Assembly: GCA_964570665.1 (NCBI GenBank)
Contig: CAZMZH010000018.1
Location: 1 to 64,000, forward strand
Direction: 5' to 3'
DNA length: 64,000 nt
From: JAJDAT01 sp964570665
Lineage (GTDB): Bacteria > Nitrospinota > Nitrospinia > Nitrospinales > JAJDAT01
Shown: positions 1 through 7,269 of the stretch, in pieces
How the letters are laid out: each line of letters begins with the position of its first letter
Position numbering within the stretch: the stretch's first letter is position 1
The notes under the pieces: model-generated
Databases searched by the model: none
What the model saw: the letters and a program-made list of their open reading frames with translations, nothing else
What the model was told of the DNA's origin: nothing
Made by a program: the position numbers and the translations under genes

Positions 1-137
1 TCTGCCGATTCAGACGTAGATGTTTGTGCAGCTCCCTGCCCTCCTTGGCTTTGAGCAGTATTGGTTGTCGGTCTTGCCGAAGTTAGAGAAGCTGCCTGTG
101 CAGCTCCTGCTGCGGCGCTAACATTTCCTATTGGCAT
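1..137 (-). CDS. Small Ala/Ser-rich protein, YjfB-like paralogue (3' truncated by window edge)
   Basis: The reading frame starts at an ATG (complement of 135-137) and runs off the window edge, giving about 45 residues that begin MPIGNVSAAAGAAQAASL. A perfect AGGAGGAAT-type Shine-Dalgarno lies just upstream (complement of about 141-150). Composition and position resemble the gene at 277-453, so the two look like tandem paralogues of the small YjfB-type putative motility family. It is partial and the C-terminus is not visible. Function is inferred only from this resemblance. Confidence 0.5.
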   Translation of the reverse strand, partial: MPIGNVSAAAGAAQAASLTSARPTTNTAQSQGGQGAAQTSTSESA

Positions 138-276
138 TTAATTCCTCCTTGAAGATTCGTTTTTGAAACACCTTTAAAGTTTTTCTCGAGAAAAGTCTTA
201 AAGATCAAATAAATAGAAAAACCTGCCAACCGTTAAACTTTAAAAAATCTAACGAATGGCCAAGGACACAACAACT

Positions 277-453
277 TCAAGCTTGTATGTCAACATTTTG
301 TCCGGTGGAACCGGATGAAGGCTGAGGAACACTGTCCAACAACTTTTCAATATTTTCACCCTGCTGTTTCTGGACATTGTTAGCGGTTTTTGCGGCGGCA
401 ATGGAAGCTTGTTGGGCAATTCCAGCGCTTGCGCTTGAACTAGACACTTGCAT
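277..453 (-). CDS. YjfB-like small putative motility protein (58 aa)
   Basis: The open frame extends upstream to 543, but I place the start at the internal ATG at 451-453 because an AGGAGG Shine-Dalgarno lies 7 nt upstream (complement of 461-466). The 58-residue product has a hydrophilic Ser-rich start, then a helix with the pattern GIAQQASIAAAKTANN followed by QGENIEKLLDSV. This matches the small YjfB family (Pfam YjfB_motility), whose members carry a similar QQ..IA..K..L..Q...G..L..LL pattern and are linked to motility only loosely. No flagellar genes lie in the window, so the role is unproven. Confidence 0.55.
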   Translation of the reverse strand: MQVSSSSASAGIAQQASIAAAKTANNVQKQQGENIEKLLDSVPQPSSGSTGQNVDIQA

Positions 454-705
454 GAAGATTCCTCCTATAGATTTAGGGTCCTTATGCCCCTTATCGTTTC
501 GAATACCTGAAACTTTAGCGAGGAAATCATTAATTTTTGTCACACTATTGTTAACAATTTAACAAATAATATACGGATAGGAATTCAATTAAACCTCAGA
601 CTTGACAACCTATGGAGGATTTAAGTTAAAATGCTTCATAATTTCCCAAACTAACTGTCTGGCCCAAAATCCCCAGAACATAAAAACCATAAAAATCAAT
701 TAGTT
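454..705. other. AT-rich intergenic region between divergent genes
   Basis: This 252-base stretch separates the minus-strand YjfB-like gene from the plus-strand hypothetical at 706. It holds the Shine-Dalgarno of the former and AT-rich sequence likely to contain divergent promoters. I see no RNA gene, clear hairpin or conserved ORF in it. Confidence 0.4.
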
Positions 706-1275
706 ATGACCATGGAAAAAAAATTAAAAATTGCCTTAATAGCGTTTGTAGGATATTTCTTGCTGGTAGGAACTTCTTTGGCAATTCAATTGCCAGACTC
801 TCCTTACCCATATTCTGTAATAAAAACGGGGAGTTGCAAACGCGACAAAACCAGCATATGCACCATCGAAATCTGGTTAGCGCATAAACAGAAGAAAAAT
901 AACAAGACCATTCGCAAAGAATTAAAAGGCAAGTCCATCAAAACATTGAGAAAAACTATTCAATATTGGAAACCTAAAGGAGGACATCCTCCAACAAATA
1001 TTGCGATCGGAGGAGGCATTAGCGCCGAAGACGCTCGCTATGCCATAGAATTGGCTATTAAGCTAAACGACAAAATTGACGGTTTAATCCATCAACGATT
1101 GAATCCGCCTAATTATGTCGCCATCGCCACATCGGCCTGGGACGATAAATCAGAAACCAAAATTTCACAAGAAAGTTTGGAAAAGCTACGAAATCCCAGC
1201 TTAAAATCCGAGGAGTTCCACAAACTTTATAGAGAACTTACGGGAGAGGCGAAAGTAGAGCGCGCATTTTACTAA
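706..1275 (+). CDS. Secreted hypothetical protein (189 aa)
   Basis: I do not recognise a family. Residues 8-27 form a hydrophobic segment after two or three lysines (MEKKLKIALIAF...), consistent with a signal peptide or an N-terminal anchor, with a possible cleavage near residue 27 (SLA-IQ). The mature part is basic, has two cysteines (SCKRDKTSIC), a glycine-rich AIGGGIS turn and a helical tail. The start could be either of two nearby ATGs (706 or 712), and neither has a clear Shine-Dalgarno. It stands alone, 211 bases from yajC. A periplasmic location is inferred. Confidence 0.6.
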   Translation: MTMEKKLKIALIAFVGYFLLVGTSLAIQLPDSPYPYSVIKTGSCKRDKTSICTIEIWLAHKQKKNNKTIRKELKGKSIKTLRKTIQYWKPKGGHPPTNIAIGGGISAEDARYAIELAIKLNDKIDGLIHQRLNPPNYVAIATSAWDDKSETKISQESLEKLRNPSLKSEEFHKLYRELTGEAKVERAFY

Positions 1276-1486
1276 TACGATAGGCTTGACCCTGAAGGCG
1301 AGGCTCTATTTTAAAGTTTGACAAACCGGGCTGGATTTGATAGAAGCTACTCTTTATCAATAATTTAATGAATGGCGAAACCGAACGAACCGCCGTTTTT
1401 GAGCCGTCCATTTTACCGATTCCAGGTTAACGAAAGCCCCGCCAAATTAATCTGAAACGTTTGTTTATTATCGATTCGAGGAAATT

Positions 1487-1807
1487 ATGCTGGATTTAGC
1501 GTTTGCTATGGCGCCACCGCCCCCTGACGGAGCCGAAGGAGGAGGAAGTATGTTGGCGCTTTTACCGCCAATGATTATGATGTTTTTGATTTTCTATTTC
1601 ATCGTAATCCGCCCTCAGCAAAAAAAACAGCAAGAACAACGCAAAATGGTTAATGAATTAAAAGAAGGGGATAACGTAATCACAATGAGCGGTATCCACG
1701 GAACGATAAAAAAAGTTAAAGACGATATAGTTACGCTTCAAATTGCCGACAATGTCCGGATAAAAATAGAACGTTCTTATATCGGAAAAACCCGAGACGG
1801 AAAATAA
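1487..1807 (+). CDS. yajC: Sec translocase accessory subunit YajC
   Basis: The 106-residue protein has one transmembrane helix (about residues 22-42, LLPPMIMMFLIFYFIVIRP) followed by the conserved cytoplasmic part with RPQQKKQQEQ, LKEGDNVITMSGIHGTI and a basic tail. This is the standard YajC layout and length. YajC associates with SecD and SecF and with SecYEG at the inner membrane. The start has a GAGGAAA Shine-Dalgarno 4-5 bases upstream. secD begins 7 bases after its stop, so yajC-secD-secF form one operon, as in most bacteria. Confidence 0.95.
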   Translation: MLDLAFAMAPPPPDGAEGGGSMLALLPPMIMMFLIFYFIVIRPQQKKQQEQRKMVNELKEGDNVITMSGIHGTIKKVKDDIVTLQIADNVRIKIERSYIGKTRDGK

Positions 1808-1814
1808 TCGATCT

Positions 1815-3365
1815 ATGTATAAAAATCTTCGATGGAAAATTCCTTTGATTTTGGCCATATTGGCCGGCGCTATTTGGCTCGCTTATCCTCTTAAAGAGAA
1901 AATAACCCTTGGGCTTGATCTTCAAGGAGGCATGCATTTGGTTCTGGAAGTCCAGTCCGAGAAAGCGGTAGAAGCTAGTTTGGATCGTGTTGCCGACGAT
2001 ATTAAGCGAAATATCGAAAAAGAAGACTTGGAGATTGATCGAATAAAAACCAATTACGATGGATATAAAATTGGCATTAATCTGGTTGACGCCTTAGATA
2101 TTCCAGATATAGAAAAAATATTAGCAAACTACGGCCATTTAGAAAAACAAGAAACCGACCCGACCAAAGCTCAGCTAATTTATTCCTTTACCTTAAACGA
2201 GGTGGATCGCATTCGCGAAAATGCGGTTAATCAAGGATTAGAAACAATTCGGAACCGCGTCGACCAATTTGGCGTTTCCGAACCAACTATTCAAAGACAG
2301 GGCGAACGACGAATTTTGATCCAATTGCCCGGAATTAAAGATACAGAAAGAGCTATTAGATTAATCGGTAAAACAGCTCGTCTCGAATTTAAACTCGTTG
2401 ACGAAAGCGTGAGCGTAGAGCTCGCTCAAAAAAATATGCCCGAAGGCGACGAGATTCTCAACGAACGCGAAGAAGATAAAGATGGAAAAATTACTTTAAC
2501 CCCTTACCTTTTGAAAAAACGGGCGGTTTTAACCGGCGAAACTTTAACTAGCGCAGAAGTACGATACGATAGCAGTCAATATAACGAACCTTATGTATCT
2601 CTAAACTTCAATAGTTATGGGGCGTCTGTTTTCTTTCAAGTCACTCGGGAAAATATTAGGAAACGGTTGGCGATTGTTTTGGACGACATTGTCCATTCAG
2701 CTCCAGTTATCCAAGACGCAATCCCTGGAGGTCAAGCTCAAATAACGGGGAGTTTTACAACTGAAGAAGCTAAGGACTTAGCTCTGGTTTTAAGAGCCGG
2801 CGCCTTACCCGCTCCAGTTACCATCTTAGAAAATAGAACTGTAGGCCCTTCTTTAGGTAAAGATTCTATTGAAAAAGGAGTGCGCTCGATTATTATCGGC
2901 GGCGTGTTCGTCATTTTTTTCATTTTAATTTACTACAAGTTATCGGGTTTGGTGGCCAACATAGCCTTAGTGTTAAACTTGGTTTTAATGCTAGGGGCTC
3001 TCGCTTATTTCGATGCCGCATTAACGTTACCAGGTATTGCGGGAATTATTCTGACGGTTGGTATGGCGATAGACGCGAACGTTTTAATTTTTGAAAGAGT
3101 CCGCGAGGAACTTAGGCTTGGGAAAACGGTTCGGGCGGCGATTGATTCGGGTTATGAAAAAGCGTTTCGTACAATTGTCGACGCAAACGTAACCACATTT
3201 ATTGCCGCGATTGTTTTATTCCAGTTCGGCACTGGCCCTATCAAAGGGTTTGCTATTACCTTATGTATTGGCATTGCAGCCAGTATGTTTACGGCAGTTT
3301 TCGTAAGCCGGACCATTTTCGACAGCTCTATGAATCGTAAAAAATTGGAGCGACTCAGCATTTAA
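1815..3365 (+). CDS. secD: Protein translocase subunit SecD
   Basis: The 516-residue protein is an RND-type membrane protein that uses proton motive force to help release and pull preproteins on the periplasmic side. It has TM1 at about 9-26, the motif LGLDLQGGMHLVLEV right after it, a large periplasmic P1 region (about 40-350) and five more helices from about 355 to 505. The conserved GMAIDANVLIFERVREEL motif lies in the fourth helix region. Length and order are normal for SecD. It follows yajC by 7 bases and precedes secF by 41 bases. Confidence 0.97.
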   Translation: MYKNLRWKIPLILAILAGAIWLAYPLKEKITLGLDLQGGMHLVLEVQSEKAVEASLDRVADDIKRNIEKEDLEIDRIKTNYDGYKIGINLVDALDIPDIEKILANYGHLEKQETDPTKAQLIYSFTLNEVDRIRENAVNQGLETIRNRVDQFGVSEPTIQRQGERRILIQLPGIKDTERAIRLIGKTARLEFKLVDESVSVELAQKNMPEGDEILNEREEDKDGKITLTPYLLKKRAVLTGETLTSAEVRYDSSQYNEPYVSLNFNSYGASVFFQVTRENIRKRLAIVLDDIVHSAPVIQDAIPGGQAQITGSFTTEEAKDLALVLRAGALPAPVTILENRTVGPSLGKDSIEKGVRSIIIGGVFVIFFILIYYKLSGLVANIALVLNLVLMLGALAYFDAALTLPGIAGIILTVGMAIDANVLIFERVREELRLGKTVRAAIDSGYEKAFRTIVDANVTTFIAAIVLFQFGTGPIKGFAITLCIGIAASMFTAVFVSRTIFDSSMNRKKLERLSI

Positions 3366-3406
3366 CCAATCTAGCTCGGCGTTTTAGTCGAAGGTCTATT
3401 TGAAAT

Positions 3407-4315
3407 ATGGAAATAATTAAAAGTAATCTGGCAATAGATTTTTTAGGAAAAAGACGGGTAGCTATGACGCTTTCCGCAATATTGATTTTAGTTAGCTTAG
3501 GGTCCGTAGTCTTACATGGCGGGCTCCGATACGGAATCGATTTTGCCGGAGGCACTTTAGTACAACTTAAATTTAAAACCGCTCCTAATATAGAAGATAT
3601 CCGATCTAGTTTAAGAGAAATCGGCCTTGCCGATAGCGTGATTCAGGAGTTTGGGTCTAAAAACGATATATTGATAAATTTCGAAAAGTCCGAAGAAAAA
3701 CTCGAAGCGGTAGGCGAAAAAATCCGCAAAAGTATGGGCGGATCCATCAATCCCGAAGACGTTACTCTTGAACGCGTAGAAATTGTCGGGCCAAAAGTAG
3801 GACAAGATTTACGCGAAAAGGCGATCCTTTCCATAATTTACGCGACAATAGGAATTGTTCTTTATATTTCATGGAGATTTGAAATTAAATTCGCATTAGC
3901 GGCAATTTTAGCCCTTCTTCATGACGTCACACTAACGGTTGGCGCTTTTTCAATCTTGGATAAAGAATTCACTCTTGTTGTGATAGCCTCTATTTTGACC
4001 ATCATTGGTTATTCGTTGAACGACACCATCGTAGTCTTTGACCGAATTCGCGAAAACACTCGCCGAAAAAGCAAAGAAACTTTGGAAAGCCTCATTAATA
4101 TGAGCGTCAATCAAACCCTGAGTCGAACTTTACTCACGTCAGGCACCACCTTGATTGTGGTAATGGGTTTATTTTTTCTTGGCGGAGAAATCATTCACGA
4201 TTTCTCATTTGCGCTTCTCATCGGAATAGTCGTCGGTACTTATTCCTCGATTTTTATTGCCAGCGTATTCTTAGTGATATGGGAAGAAAAACGCGCCGCT
4301 TCGAAAACCCAATAA
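3407..4315 (+). CDS. secF: Protein translocase subunit SecF
   Basis: At 302 residues this is a normal-length SecF. It shows an N-terminal helix, the YGIDFAGGTLVQLKF motif, a small periplasmic P4-like domain (about 55-130) and five C-terminal helices containing the SLNDTIVVFDRIRENTR signature. SecF pairs with SecD to form the proton-driven translocation motor in the inner membrane. It is the last gene of the yajC-secD-secF operon. The following 183 bases hold no gene, only a weak inverted repeat (CCCAATA...TATTGGG, about 4370-4411). Confidence 0.97.
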   Translation: MEIIKSNLAIDFLGKRRVAMTLSAILILVSLGSVVLHGGLRYGIDFAGGTLVQLKFKTAPNIEDIRSSLREIGLADSVIQEFGSKNDILINFEKSEEKLEAVGEKIRKSMGGSINPEDVTLERVEIVGPKVGQDLREKAILSIIYATIGIVLYISWRFEIKFALAAILALLHDVTLTVGAFSILDKEFTLVVIASILTIIGYSLNDTIVVFDRIRENTRRKSKETLESLINMSVNQTLSRTLLTSGTTLIVVMGLFFLGGEIIHDFSFALLIGIVVGTYSSIFIASVFLVIWEEKRAASKTQ

Positions 4316-4498
4316 GCCTATCTTTCCCCTACTCATATTTTTTCAGTTAAATTCCTCAAGGCAGTCGACTCCCAATAACAGCCAACTCTTAAAAGTTTCT
4401 CTCTATTGGGACGCTCTTTTAATATTTGCAAACTCCTCTAGTTGCATGATAACTTTTAGAGCAACTCAAGTTCCTAAACCTTTAGTTTTTAGATATTC

Positions 4499-5233
4499 AT
4501 GAATCCTCAACTTCAACAATTGATCTCTCTTCAAGAAGTCGATCTGGAGATCCAAGCTTTACAAAAACAACTAACAGAAATCCCCAAACAAATCGAAACT
4601 TCTTTATCGCATTTGAATGAAGAAAAAAAAGAATTAGAAGCCGCCCAGCAAGAAATCAAAGATCTTCAAAAAACTAGATCGAAGTTGGAGCAAGACGCCG
4701 CCAGCGAAAACGATCGAATGGCCAAAACTAAAGTTAAATTACCTGCGGTAAAAACAAATAAAGAATACAGCGCTCTGTTAGCGGAAATCGAAGTCGCTAA
4801 AGGAAAAGTTTCCGAAATTGAAGATTTAGAATTGGAAACGATGGAAAAATTAGAAGCTAAAGAAAGCGAATTGCCTAAATTTAAAAGTAAATTTGACGAA
4901 GAAGAAAAAAAATTCAAGGAATTTAAAAAACAAAAAGAAGAAAACGCGGAAGCTACAAAGAAAGATGTCGCTGAATTGAAAGTCAAACGAGATAACATCT
5001 TTAAAGATATCGATACTCAATGGTCAACCCATTACGAAAAAATTCTTACCGCAAGAGAAGGTTTGGCGGTCGTTTCTTTAGATGGAGCCGTTTGCCTGGG
5101 ATGTCACCAGCAAATCTTGTTACAAACCTCGATCGAAGTTAAATTAGGCGATAAAATTCATCTTTGCCAACACTGTAGTCGAATTTTATACTTTATTCCC
5201 GAAGAGGAAATAGAACCGGCGGTATCGGAGTAA
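4499..5233 (+). CDS. Coiled-coil protein with C-terminal C4 zinc ribbon (CT398/CdsZ-type)
   Basis: The 244 residues split into a long charged coiled coil (about 5-185, rich in Glu and Lys heptads) and a C-terminal zinc ribbon with C199-x2-C202 and C223-x2-C226. This is the layout of the C4-type zinc ribbon family (Pfam zf-RING_7, formerly DUF164), whose best-known members are Helicobacter HP0958 (FlgZ) and Chlamydia CdsZ. Those bind RNA, sigma-54 or secretion partners; which of these applies here is unknown. The gene directly precedes rnpB, and its last codons are predicted to form the 5' strand of the RNase P RNA P1 stem. Confidence 0.85.
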   Translation: MNPQLQQLISLQEVDLEIQALQKQLTEIPKQIETSLSHLNEEKKELEAAQQEIKDLQKTRSKLEQDAASENDRMAKTKVKLPAVKTNKEYSALLAEIEVAKGKVSEIEDLELETMEKLEAKESELPKFKSKFDEEEKKFKEFKKQKEENAEATKKDVAELKVKRDNIFKDIDTQWSTHYEKILTAREGLAVVSLDGAVCLGCHQQILLQTSIEVKLGDKIHLCQHCSRILYFIPEEEIEPAVSE

Positions 5234-5617
5234 ACCAGGCGGCCGCCGTTTCGGCTTTATAGCCGGAAGGGAGGAAAGTCCGGGCTCCACAGAGCAGGAT
5301 ACTCCGTAACGCGGAGTGGGGGTAACCCCAAGGAAAGCGTCGCAGAAAATACACAGCCAACCCGAGACTTATCGTTTCGGCGGCAAAGGTGAAAAGGCGA
5401 GGTAAGAGCTCACCAGTATCGTCGGCGACGACGATAGCTAGGCAAGCCCTATCCGGAGCAAGATCGAATAGGAAAGTGTTTTAGGGTTGCTCGCCCAATA
5501 CTTTCGGGTTGATCGCTTGAGCCTACTGGCAACAGCAGGCCTAGATTAATGGTCGCCGCTCCAAATTTATTTGGAGAACAGGACCCGGCTTACGGTTCGC
5601 TTCGATACCGCCACCTA
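5217..5617 (+). ncRNA. rnpB: RNase P RNA, bacterial class A
   Basis: The region contains the invariant 5' core GAGGAAAGTCCGGGCTCC (about 5271-5289), the AGAGCAGG turn, a GGTAACCCC hairpin followed by AAGGAAAGCG, and the 3' core ACAGGACCCGGCTTA (about 5577-5592); the two cores pair as helix P4. The ends were set by a perfect 10-bp P1 stem: GGCGGTATCG at 5218-5227 with CGATACCGCC at 5603-5612. The 5' end therefore overlaps the last five or so codons and stop of the upstream zinc-ribbon gene. A CCACCT-type sequence follows the stem, as in other class A RNAs. RNase P matures the 5' ends of tRNAs. Confidence 0.95.
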
Positions 5618-5660
5618 ACAAAATCTTCCCAATTTCCATTCCCACCATTCCTACAATTTA

Positions 5661-5760
5661 AGAAAGTCTCTAATAATTCAAATTTTTAGTTTGAGGCAAC
5701 TCGCTCCCCCTTTGTTTACAAAGGCGGCTCGCGGCAAGATCGATTTTTAGAGATTCCCTC
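5661..5760. repeat. ~100 bp structured dispersed repeat, copy A
   Basis: This copy reads GTCTCTAATAATTC at the left and TTTTTAGAGATTCCC at the right, which are near-inverted ends. The centre is a CCTTTG-TTTA-CAAAGG hairpin flanked by GGCAACTCGC and GGCTCGCGGC. It aligns end to end with copies at 6863 and 15192. It touches the stop codon of the hydroxylase gene. No coding capacity is seen. It looks like a MITE- or REP-type element. Confidence 0.75.
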
Positions 5761-6847
5761 AATTGGACTTCATTTTAGCCAGCCTTTTAAAAGGATGAAT
5801 AAATTGCACCCAAAGTCCATTTGATATTTTTTCCTGAAATATTCCAAACGAGCTAGAATCTTCTTTTGTTTTAGGAAGATAAAAAGAGCCGAACAAAACA
5901 TCGATAAATGAAAATACGATAGAAAAGTTTTTACCTTCGCCTTCTTTAGCGTCGGAATGGTGCCACCGATGAAACAATGGACTGACAAAAATGTAATCTA
6001 AGGGTCCATAACAAACCCTAATATTGCTATGCACAAAAAAACCATAGCTTCGTCTTATAAGAATGCTTAGAGTCGCAACATAAAGAAAATCAAACACCGC
6101 TATCAACGAAATCAAATTGACCAAAACAATAATCAAAAAATTCACGGGATGGTTCCGCTCGGTAGAAATCCAATCTATCTGCCTGGAACAATGATGAATA
6201 GAGTGAAAAGGCCACAAATATTTAGAATGCATCAAACGATGCCTCCAATACCCAATAAAATCTAAAATAAAAAGCGCGATCATTACCTGTACAATTAAAT
6301 TCTGGTTATTAATAAGATTGCGTAACTTAAGAAGAACTCCAGAGTCGGAGACAATTGAGCTGCCGCTTCGGTATTTCTTTTCGACAGAAAAATTAACGGT
6401 TCTCGGCGATTCCTCTCCAGAATTAGAGCCGCCTACCGAAACTCGAATTAAGCTATTTGTGGAATATTTTCCATCGTTATTTTTAATGGTGAAGTAATCT
6501 TCTCCTTGGAAATTTTCATCGGGAATATAATCGATATTCCCATTGGGGCTAACTGTCACTTTTCCATGGAGCGCCTTTTGTTCCAAATGCATATTAACTT
6601 TATTGCTCCCCTCATCGGCGCCCCAATAAAAACCGGACAAACCCAAAATGGCCATTCCGTATAATGGATTAATTATTATTGGAAGAAGGAACGAATATGC
6701 CAAGTCTAATTTAGAATCAACCCGCCATTTATCTTGGTTTTTTTGAGCGGGAAATGCTTTTTCTAATAAAATTAGAACAACGGCATAAACGATCAATCCC
6801 TTACTATGATTCAACAATAAATGTCCAACGTGTTCTAACATTTTCAA
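5759..6847 (-). CDS. Fatty acid hydroxylase/sterol desaturase-family membrane protein with cadherin-like insert
   Basis: The 362-residue protein carries the di-iron histidine signature of the hydroxylase superfamily: HRLMH (203-207), HSIHH (215-219), H273 and HRWHH (293-297), embedded among several membrane helices. Such enzymes oxygenate lipid chains at the membrane. Unusually, residues about 80-140, between the second and third hydrophobic segments, read like a cadherin/VCBS-type beta domain (VSPNGNIDYIPDENFQGEDYFT, in two parts: a GNIDYIP strand and a FQGEDYFTI strand). Such domains are normally extracytoplasmic. The substrate is unknown. The gene is monocistronic and lies between repeat copies A and B. 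Confidence 0.8.
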   Translation of the reverse strand: MKMLEHVGHLLLNHSKGLIVYAVVLILLEKAFPAQKNQDKWRVDSKLDLAYSFLLPIIINPLYGMAILGLSGFYWGADEGSNKVNMHLEQKALHGKVTVSPNGNIDYIPDENFQGEDYFTIKNNDGKYSTNSLIRVSVGGSNSGEESPRTVNFSVEKKYRSGSSIVSDSGVLLKLRNLINNQNLIVQVMIALFILDFIGYWRHRLMHSKYLWPFHSIHHCSRQIDWISTERNHPVNFLIIVLVNLISLIAVFDFLYVATLSILIRRSYGFFVHSNIRVCYGPLDYIFVSPLFHRWHHSDAKEGEGKNFSIVFSFIDVLFGSFYLPKTKEDSSSFGIFQEKISNGLWVQFIHPFKRLAKMKSN

Positions 6848-6862
6848 TCGACCAATAAATTA

Positions 6863-6963
6863 AGAGAATCTCTAATGATTTGATATTTTTACTTGCAGCA
6901 ACTTGCAATCCCTAATTTCATAAGGGCTGTTCGTGGCCAAAAACAATTTTTCGAGATCTCTTT
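6863..6963. repeat. ~100 bp structured dispersed repeat, copy B
   Basis: It matches copies A and C along its length: GAATCTCTAATGATTTGATA at the left, ACTTGCAGCAACTTGCAA, a central CCCT...AAGGG hairpin, CTGTTCGTGGCCAAAAACAA and TTTTTCGAGATCTC at the right. It lies just beyond the start of the hydroxylase gene, in the same orientation as copy A, so the gene is bracketed by direct copies. Confidence 0.8.
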
Positions 6964-7234
6964 AAAAAACCTACTAAAAAAAACATTCTAAAACGCTAAT
7001 CGTCTTAGACCTATTGACGGTTATGATGCAAATCGAATATAAGCAATTCGATTTAGCCATCTTATAACATAGAAGATAGTTGCAAAGTCCCATCTGAAGT
7101 TTGCCTCAGTTTCCAATTCTAGAAATTCATAAAACTTATTACTCTTTCATTTTTCCCATAAATCTCATTTCACTCATAAACTCTAATTCTTAACCCTTTA
7201 CCTCAAACCCGCATCCCCATAAAACATTAACTTA

Positions 7235-7263
7235 TTGATTTTAAAGGATTAAGGGGCTACAAT
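7235..7263 (+). promoter_or_regulatory. Putative sigma-70 promoter of nadB
   Basis: TTGATT (7235-7240) and TACAAT (7258-7263) are separated by 17 bases. The first base of the nadB ATG lies 7 bases after the -10 hexamer, where transcription would normally begin, so the mRNA may be leaderless. No Shine-Dalgarno is present. Confidence 0.5.
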
Positions 7264-7269
7264 ATTTGC

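Larger units (their letters stand above)
6848..7269. other. Intergenic region with repeat copy B and the nadB promoter
   Basis: This 422-base region holds repeat copy B (6863-6963), then about 270 AT-rich bases with no ORF or RNA I can recognise, and at its right end the putative nadB promoter (7235-7263). Confidence 0.5.

Noticed and set aside
1276..1486. Possible tRNA or small RNA in the gap before yajC
   Set aside because: No T-loop-like GGTTCGA with a matching acceptor stem, and no clear hairpin series.
4370..4411. CCCAATA...TATTGGG inverted repeat after secF as a terminator
   Set aside because: The loop is about 28 bases and no T-run follows, so it does not look like an intrinsic terminator.
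4666..4998. 110-codon minus-strand frame rich in Ser, Phe and Leu
   Set aside because: It is the antisense shadow of the Lys/Glu coiled coil of the zinc-ribbon protein.
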